Assembly: GCF_040675465.1 (NCBI RefSeq)
Contig: NZ_JBFAPA010000019.1
Location: 186,001-250,000 of the forward strand
Source: Kibdelosporangium sp040675465
Lineage (GTDB): Bacteria; Actinomycetota; Actinomycetes; Mycobacteriales; Pseudonocardiaceae
Reading direction: 5' to 3'
Length of the DNA stretch: 64,000 bases
The notes beneath the pieces are model-generated. The model had not been told where the DNA came from. It saw only the letters and a list, made by a program, of their open reading frames with translations, and made no database searches. A program made the position numbers and the translations under genes. This document shows, piece after piece, positions 58,213 to 64,000 of the stretch (within the stretch, counting starts at the first letter, position 1; each line of letters begins with the position of its first letter).

Positions 58213-59805
58213 ATGGAAGATCACAGCATCAGGAGGGTCGTCGTTCTCGGCGGCGGAACGGCGGGCTGGATGGCGGCGTCGTACCTCGGCAAGGCGCTCG
58301 GCCCCCAGGTCACCGTCACGGTGCTGGAGGCCCCGTCCATCCCGCGGATCGGCGTCGGCGAGGCCACCGTGCCGAACCTGCACAAGACCTTCTTCCAGTT
58401 CCTCGGCATCGACGAGGAGGACTGGATGCGTGAGTGCAACGCCAGCTACAAGATGGGCATCAAGTTCATCAACTGGCGCACCGGCGGCCGCGGCGAGTCC
58501 AAGGCCCGCAACCTCGACGGCAAGCCCGACCACTTCTACCACCTGTTCGGGCTGCTGCCCAACCAGGACAACCAGCCGCTGTCGCACCACTGGACGTACA
58601 AGAAGCTGGCCGGCCAGACCGACGAGCCGTTCGACTACGCCTGCTACCGCGAGCCGCCGATCATGGACGAGAACCTCTCGCCGCGGTTCATGGACGGTAC
58701 GAAGTGGACGAACTACGCCTGGCACTTCGACGCCAACCTGGTGGCCGCGTTCCTGCGCAAGTTCGCCACCACCAAGCAGGGCGCGGTGCACATCGAGGAC
58801 AAGATGACCGAGGCCGTGCTGGACCAGCGCGGCTACGTCACCGCGCTGAAGACCGAGAAGGGCGCCACGATCGAGGGCGACCTGTTCATCGACTGCTCCG
58901 GGTTCCGCGGCCTGCTGATCAACCAGGCCATGAAGGAGCCGTTCCTGGACATGAGCGACTACCTGCTCAACGACAGCGCGGTCGCCACCCAGATCCCGCA
59001 CGACGACGAGAACGTCGGCATCGAGCCCTACACCTCCTCGATCGCGATGTCCTCGGGCTGGAGCTGGAAGATCCCGATGCTCGGCCGGTTCGGCACCGGG
59101 TACGTGTTCTCCAGCCGGTTCCAGGAGCGCGACGACGCCACCCTGGAGTTCTGCAAGATGTGGGGCGTCGACCCGGAGACCCAGCCGCTCAACCAGATCA
59201 AGTTCCGCGTCGGGCGCAACCGCCGCGCCTGGGTGCGCAACGTGGTGAGCATCGGCCTGGCGTCGTGCTTCCTGGAGCCGCTGGAGTCCACCGGGATCTA
59301 CTTCGTCTACGCCGCGCTTTACCAGCTGGCCAAGCACTTCCCGAACAAGGGCTTCGACCCGATCCTGCGCGACCGGTTCAACGCCGAGATCGAGACGATG
59401 TTCGACGACTCGCGTGACTTCGTCCAGGCGCACTTCAGCTTCGCGCCGCGCAACGACACCGCGTTCTGGCGGGCCTGCAAGGACCTGAAGCTGGCCGACG
59501 ACATCACCGAGAAGATCGCGATGTACAAGGCGGGCCTCGCGGTGAACATGCCGATCACCGACGAGTCCACGTACTACGCCAACTTCGACGCCGAGTTCCG
59601 CAACTTCTGGAACAACAGCAACTACTACTGCGTGTTCGCCGGCCTGGACTACCTGCCCGACCACGCGCTGCCCGCGCTGGCCGCGCGGCCGGACCTGCTG
59701 GACAACGCCGAGCCGGTGTTCGAGCGGATCAAGCAGACGCAGAAGGAACTGCTTGCCACGCTGCCGTCCACCTACGAGTACCTGCGGCAGCTGCACGGCA
59801 AGTGA
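58213..59805 (+). CDS. FADH2-dependent tryptophan halogenase
   Basis: 530 aa, ATG 58213 with a ggagg site. FAD motif VVLGGGTAGWMAASYLGKAL; catalytic Lys in NASYKMGIKFINW; flavin-halogenase signature WSWKIP; catalytic Glu in FLEPLESTGIYF. Length and many blocks (RLMDG-like RFMDGTKW, FRNFWNNSNYYCVFAGL) are those of tryptophan halogenases, by memory nearest the Trp-6/Trp-7 group; a different indole or pyrrole substrate cannot be excluded. It uses reduced flavin from the reductase at 54124. The antiporter and NRPS genes follow on the same strand. Confidence 0.9.
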   Translation: MEDHSIRRVVVLGGGTAGWMAASYLGKALGPQVTVTVLEAPSIPRIGVGEATVPNLHKTFFQFLGIDEEDWMRECNASYKMGIKFINWRTGGRGESKARNLDGKPDHFYHLFGLLPNQDNQPLSHHWTYKKLAGQTDEPFDYACYREPPIMDENLSPRFMDGTKWTNYAWHFDANLVAAFLRKFATTKQGAVHIEDKMTEAVLDQRGYVTALKTEKGATIEGDLFIDCSGFRGLLINQAMKEPFLDMSDYLLNDSAVATQIPHDDENVGIEPYTSSIAMSSGWSWKIPMLGRFGTGYVFSSRFQERDDATLEFCKMWGVDPETQPLNQIKFRVGRNRRAWVRNVVSIGLASCFLEPLESTGIYFVYAALYQLAKHFPNKGFDPILRDRFNAEIETMFDDSRDFVQAHFSFAPRNDTAFWRACKDLKLADDITEKIAMYKAGLAVNMPITDESTYYANFDAEFRNFWNNSNYYCVFAGLDYLPDHALPALAARPDLLDNAEPVFERIKQTQKELLATLPSTYEYLRQLHGK

Positions 59806-59848
59806 CATCCGGCCGGACAGCCGTTGAGACGAAGGGACCAAGTCGCAC

Positions 59849-61207
59849 ATGAGTGACGTGACTGTCGTGGCCGCGGCGGCCGGGCCGGCGATGAGCGACC
59901 ACCGGCTGCTGGTCTTCCTCGGCCAGCTCGCCGGGCTGCTCATCCTGGCCCTGCTGCTCGGTCATCTGGCCCGCAAGCTGAGGCTGCCGGCCATCGTGGG
60001 CGAGCTGCTGGTCGGCGTGGTGCTCGGCCCGTCCGTGCTCGGGCACCTGCCCGCCGACGTGTCCGGCTGGCTGCCGCAACGCGATCCCGGCCAGCAGGTC
60101 CTGCTCGAGGTGGTCGGCCAGGTCGGCCTGCTGCTGATGGTCGGGATGATCGGTGCGCACATGGACATGGCGCTGGTGCGCAAGCGCGGCAGCGCCGCCA
60201 TGCGCATCAGCATCGTGGGTGTCGTGCTGCCCCTGGGGCTGGGCATCGCGACCGGCTACGTGCTGCCCGGGTCGCTGATCTCCCACGACCGCACGACATT
60301 CGCGTTGTTCATGGGCGTGGCGATGTGCGTGTGCGCGATCCCGGTCATCGCCAAGATCCTGATGGAGATGAACCTCCAGCACCGCACGGTCGGGCAGCTG
60401 ATCATGACCGCGGCGGTGGTGGACGACACCGTCGGCTGGCTGCTGCTGGCCGTGGTCACGGCGATGGCGACGGCCGGCCTGGCGGCCGGGGCGATCACGA
60501 TCTCACTCGCCTGGCTGGCCGTCATCATCCTGGCCAGCCTGACGATCGGGCGCCTGGTCGTGCGCGGCGTCATGCGCGGCGCGATGCGGACCCAGGAACC
60601 GGGCGTCATCGTCGGTGCGGCGATCGTGCTCATCCTGGTGTTCTCGGCCGCCACGCACGCCGCCAAGTTCGAGCCCGTGCTGGGGGCGTTCGTCTGCGGC
60701 ATCCTGATCACCTCGGCCGGGGTGCCGCACCGTGCGCTGCAAGGGCTTCGCACGGTCATGGTGTCGGTGTTCGCACCGGTGTTCTTCGCCATGGCCGGGT
60801 TGCGGATGGACCTCACCCTGCTGGCCGACCCGTCGGTCCTGCTCGCCGGGATCGCGGTGCTGGTGGTCGCCATCGGGAGCAAGTTCGCCGGCGCCTACCT
60901 CGGTGCCCGGCTGAGCAGGTTCAACCACTGGGAGGCGTTCGCGCTGGGCGCCGGCCTCAACGCCCGCGGTGTCATCGAGGTCATCGTGGCGACCGTCGGC
61001 GTCAAGCTCGGCGTCCTGAACACCGCCTCGTACACGATCGTGGTCCTGGTCGCCATCGTGACCTCGGTGATGACTCCCCCGCTGCTGCGCATCGCGATGA
61101 GCCGCGTCCAGCAGACAGCGGAGGAGGAGATGCGCCTCGAAGTCCAGAACGGCGTGGCAGAACCGACTCCGGTCCGGACAGCCGAACGTCCGGCTCCGAC
61201 AGTCTAG
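59849..61207 (+). CDS. CPA2-type cation/proton antiporter
   Basis: 452 aa, ATG 59849. About 12 membrane helices (LGQLAGLLILALLLGHLAR at the start; core AAVVDDTVGWLLLAVVTAM, where the Asp pair probably carries the ion). The C-terminal ~45 residues are soluble and end without a TrkA domain. Sodium/proton antiporters of this family occur in several glycopeptide and lipopeptide clusters, with a role in export or self-protection suspected. It lies between the halogenase (43 bp) and the NRPS (26 bp), presumably one operon. Confidence 0.87.
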   Translation: MSDVTVVAAAAGPAMSDHRLLVFLGQLAGLLILALLLGHLARKLRLPAIVGELLVGVVLGPSVLGHLPADVSGWLPQRDPGQQVLLEVVGQVGLLLMVGMIGAHMDMALVRKRGSAAMRISIVGVVLPLGLGIATGYVLPGSLISHDRTTFALFMGVAMCVCAIPVIAKILMEMNLQHRTVGQLIMTAAVVDDTVGWLLLAVVTAMATAGLAAGAITISLAWLAVIILASLTIGRLVVRGVMRGAMRTQEPGVIVGAAIVLILVFSAATHAAKFEPVLGAFVCGILITSAGVPHRALQGLRTVMVSVFAPVFFAMAGLRMDLTLLADPSVLLAGIAVLVVAIGSKFAGAYLGARLSRFNHWEAFALGAGLNARGVIEVIVATVGVKLGVLNTASYTIVVLVAIVTSVMTPPLLRIAMSRVQQTAEEEMRLEVQNGVAEPTPVRTAERPAPTV

Positions 61208-61233
61208 GCCCAGACGGGAAAGGGAAGAACGCG

Positions 61234-64000
61234 ATGACCGCAGTTCGCCAGGTGGCCAGCCTGCCACTGTCGGCCGGCCAGGCCGACATCTGGTTCGACG
61301 AGAAGGTCTCCGGTGGCAGCCTCGCCTACAACACGGCCGGGTACCTGGACATTCACGGCCCGTTGGACGTCGAGGTGTTCCGGGCGGCGGTCTCGCGACT
61401 GATCGACGAGGCGGAGTGCACCCGGGCCCGGTTCGTGGAGTCCGGCAGCCGGCCGCGGCAGGTGATCGAGCCGCTGCCCGCGGTTCCGTTGACCCTGCTG
61501 GACTTCAGCGACACCGGTGACCCGGGTGCCGCCGCCCGCGAGTGGATGGCCGCCGACCTCGGGCGGCCGTTCACGCTCGCGGAGTTCCCGCTGTTCCGGC
61601 TGGCGCTGATCCGGCTGGACGCCGAGCGGGTGCTGTTCTACATGTGCATCCACCACTTCCTGTGCGACGGTTTCACGCAGACCATCTACTGGCGCAGGCT
61701 TTCCGAGATCTACCAGGCCTTGTGCGACGGCACACCGGTCGAGCAGGGCGCGTTGCCGCCGCTGCACCAGCTGATCGACGCCGAGGCGTCCTACGGCGAG
61801 TCGGTGCACGCCGAGCGCGACCGGGAGTTCTGGCGCAAGCGGTTCTCCGTCACGCCCGAGCTGGTCAGCCTGGCGCACCACAAGAACGAGCCCGGTCAGG
61901 GCCTGATCCGTCGTGACATAACGATAGACGCGCCGACCGCTGAGAAACTCCGTGCCGTGGCACGGGAGTCCAACGTGACCTGGCCGACGGTCGTGATGGC
62001 CGCTCTGGCCACCTACACCCAGCGGATGACCGGCATCAGCGATGTTCTGCTGACGCTGCCGGTGACCGCGCGCGTCGGCGCCACCATGCGCGCGGTTCCC
62101 GGCATGGTGGCCAACACCGTGCCGTTGCGGATCCGCGTGCGCCCCGAGATCACCCGCGCGGAGCTGCTGAGCGAGACCTCCCGTGAGGTCGCGCAGATCC
62201 TGCGGCACCAGCGGCACCGGGTCAGCCGGATCCGCAACAGCATGGGCCTGGCCAGCGACGACCGCAGGCCGTTCGGCCCGCTGGTGAACATCCTGCCGCA
62301 GGAGACGCGGCTGGGCATCGGGCCGTGCGACGTCACGGTCACCAACCTGTCGACCGGTCTCGTGGACGACTTCGAGGCGACGGTGGTCGAGGCCGCCGAC
62401 GGCGGGATCGAGATCCACCTGAGCGGAAACCCCGGTCTGTACGACGAAACCGACCTCGCCGCGCACGTCCGCCAGTTCGGCACGCTGCTCGGCCAGTTCG
62501 TCGGCTGCACGCCCGACACCCCGCTCGGCCGGATCGACGTGCTGGAGCCGGCCGAACGCGACCGCGTGCTGCGCGTCGGCACGGCCACCGCCGCAGACAC
62601 CGCCAACGGCGAGATCATCGGTGTGGTGGAACAGGTTCGCCGGTTCGCCGTCGAGCAGCCCGCTGGCATCGCCGTGAGGGACGACTCGGGCACGCTGACC
62701 TACTCGGCACTCGCAAGCCAGGCCAGTGCCCTGTCCCGCCGGCTGGCCGACGCCGAACTGGTTGGTGTGCTTGCCTCTCCGGGCCGCGGGTTCATCTCCG
62801 CCGTGCTCGGCGTGCTGGGCGCCGGTGGTGCCTATGTCCCGCTGGACGTCCGTGCGCCGGTCGCCCGGATCGCCGGGCTGCTGGCCGACAGCGGCGCGAC
62901 CCGGCTGGTGGTCGACGAGGCGCATCGCGCACTGGCGGCCGAGGTCACCGCGCTCGTCCCGGTACAGATCACCGAACTGGACGGTGCCCAGGACTCGGAG
63001 TGGGTCTCCTTGTCCGGCGCCCCCGATGACCTCGCGTACGTGATCTTCACGTCCGGCTCGACCGGCAAGCCCAAGGGCGCCATGGTGCACCGCCGCGGCA
63101 TGCTCAACCACCTGCTGGCCAAGGTCGAGGACCTGCAACTGTCCGGTTCGGACAGTCTGGTGCAGAACGCGCCGCTGACGTTCGACGTGTCGGTCTGGCA
63201 GATGCTGGCCCCGTTGGTGGTCGGCGGCACCGTGCGCGTGGTCGGCCACGAGACCGCCGCGGACCCCGACGCGTTGTTCCCGCTCACCGCTGCCGAAGGC
63301 GTGACCGTGCTTGAGGTCGTGCCGTCCCTGCTGCGTGCCGCACTGGACACTTGGGACACTGCCGAAGCGCCGGTGCTGAACACCTTGCGCTGGCTGGTCG
63401 TCACCGGCGAGGCACTGCCCGCCGACCTGTGCACCCGCTGGTTCGCCCGCTACCCGGGCATTCCGATGGTCAACGCCTACGGCCCCACCGAGTGCTCGGA
63501 CGACGTCACCCACGCGGTGATCACCGTCAACGACCCGCAGGACGGCCCGCGCGTGCCGATCGGACGGCCGGTGCGCAACACCCGGCTCTACGTCCTCGGC
63601 GACGAGCTGCGCCCGGTTCCCGCTGGGGTTCCTGGTGAACTGTACGTGGGCGGCGAAGGCGTCGGCCGCGGCTACCTGAACAACTCCGGCCGCACCGCGA
63701 CCGCGTTCCTGCCGGACCCGTTCGGGCCGCCGGGATCGCGGATGTACCGGACCGGCGACACCGTGGTGCTGCGGCCGAACGGCCAGTTCGAGTTCCTGGA
63801 GCGCAAGGACTTCCAGGTCAAGATCCGCGGCCACCGGATCGAGCTCGGCGAGATCGAGGCCGCGCTGCGCGCCCTGCCGCAGGTCGGCGACGCGGCCGTC
63901 CAGGTGCACACCGACCCGGCCGGGCACAAGCGGCTGGCCGGGTACCTGGTGTCCGCCACCGGGTCGCCGCTGGACGGTGCCTCGGTCAAGCAGCAGCTCG
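61234..64000 (+). CDS. Non-ribosomal peptide synthetase, C-A visible, 3' end outside window
   Basis: ATG 61234 with agggaag upstream; the frame stays open to the window end (922 codons). Condensation domain ~8-430: active-site HHxxxDG as IHHFLCDG near residue 140. Adenylation domain from ~470: FTSGSTGKPKG (A3), FDVSVWQM (A4), NAYGPTECSDD (A5), YRTGD (A7), KIRGHRIELGEIE (A8). Reading the pocket against GrsA gives D-V-W-E-V-T-A-D-D; the three acidic residues suit a diamino acid, matching the sbnA/sbnB genes. The C domain at the very start means that an acyl starter or another synthetase precedes it. Confidence 0.92.
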   Translation, partial: MTAVRQVASLPLSAGQADIWFDEKVSGGSLAYNTAGYLDIHGPLDVEVFRAAVSRLIDEAECTRARFVESGSRPRQVIEPLPAVPLTLLDFSDTGDPGAAAREWMAADLGRPFTLAEFPLFRLALIRLDAERVLFYMCIHHFLCDGFTQTIYWRRLSEIYQALCDGTPVEQGALPPLHQLIDAEASYGESVHAERDREFWRKRFSVTPELVSLAHHKNEPGQGLIRRDITIDAPTAEKLRAVARESNVTWPTVVMAALATYTQRMTGISDVLLTLPVTARVGATMRAVPGMVANTVPLRIRVRPEITRAELLSETSREVAQILRHQRHRVSRIRNSMGLASDDRRPFGPLVNILPQETRLGIGPCDVTVTNLSTGLVDDFEATVVEAADGGIEIHLSGNPGLYDETDLAAHVRQFGTLLGQFVGCTPDTPLGRIDVLEPAERDRVLRVGTATAADTANGEIIGVVEQVRRFAVEQPAGIAVRDDSGTLTYSALASQASALSRRLADAELVGVLASPGRGFISAVLGVLGAGGAYVPLDVRAPVARIAGLLADSGATRLVVDEAHRALAAEVTALVPVQITELDGAQDSEWVSLSGAPDDLAYVIFTSGSTGKPKGAMVHRRGMLNHLLAKVEDLQLSGSDSLVQNAPLTFDVSVWQMLAPLVVGGTVRVVGHETAADPDALFPLTAAEGVTVLEVVPSLLRAALDTWDTAEAPVLNTLRWLVVTGEALPADLCTRWFARYPGIPMVNAYGPTECSDDVTHAVITVNDPQDGPRVPIGRPVRNTRLYVLGDELRPVPAGVPGELYVGGEGVGRGYLNNSGRTATAFLPDPFGPPGSRMYRTGDTVVLRPNGQFEFLERKDFQVKIRGHRIELGEIEAALRALPQVGDAAVQVHTDPAGHKRLAGYLVSATGSPLDGASVKQQL

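Noticed and set aside
1..64000. tRNA/rRNA genes, CRISPR arrays, insertion sequences, att sites
   Set aside because: None seen: no cloverleaf-like clusters with conserved T-loop, no spaced identical repeats of CRISPR size and no transposase or integrase reading frame.

Overview
The window is 64 kb of very GC-rich DNA with strong third-position G/C bias, many GTG starts, 1-4 nt gene overlaps, two LAL-type LuxR giants, AfsR/SARP-type regulators, a DUF574 methyltransferase, a class III lanthipeptide synthetase and an NRPS. This fits a filamentous actinomycete; Pseudonocardiales is my best guess, but that is inference, because no rRNA or other marker is present. I saw no tRNA, rRNA, CRISPR array, transposase or integrase, and no gene-free stretch longer than 300 bases.

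Layout. 1-10.3 kb: end of a PQQ sugar dehydrogenase, a Tat-type aldose epimerase, a PIG-L deacetylase, a DinB/SRPBCC/ArsR operon, an RND permease and a Ser/Thr kinase. 10.5-24.8 kb: secreted hydrolase, two LAL regulators, two SDR proteins without the usual Tyr/Lys pair, a frameshifted YceI gene, a universal stress protein, an ECF sigma factor with a degraded C-terminus next to an AT-richer orphan gene, small coupled genes and a DUF574 methyltransferase. 24.8-28.5 kb: a MoxR ATPase/VWA metallopeptidase-like/unknown trio, followed by a ~150 bp nested palindrome.

28.7-40.4 kb holds two back-to-back peptide (RiPP) systems. On the minus strand are a 61-aa lanthipeptide precursor, an attenuating hairpin, LanKC, an MFS exporter and a luciferase-like flavoenzyme. 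On the plus strand is a tightly coupled operon: radical SAM protein, heme-oxygenase-like diiron oxidase, 67-aa peptide, class III cyclase-AAA-TPR protein, cytoplasmic subtilase and GAF protein. The second system is the best candidate for something poorly described. 40.4-45.6 kb: two AfsR-like regulators, one with a defective P-loop.

45.7-52.1 kb: an Endo H-like glycosidase, a membrane protein/multicopper oxidase/two-component operon and an HExxH protein with an eCIS-cargo-like N-terminus.

52.2-64 kb is the start of a non-ribosomal peptide cluster: a 44-aa ORF coupled to a class II DAHP synthase, a flavin reductase, an ArsR-type regulator, SbnA- and SbnB-like enzymes (2,3-diaminopropionate supply), a tryptophan halogenase, a cation/proton antiporter and the first C-A part of an NRPS running off the window. 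The adenylation pocket reads as acidic, which fits a diamino acid substrate. Two promoters of this cluster carry the same 7-bp repeat at exact 11-bp spacing, the layout of SARP operators, so they are probably co-regulated.
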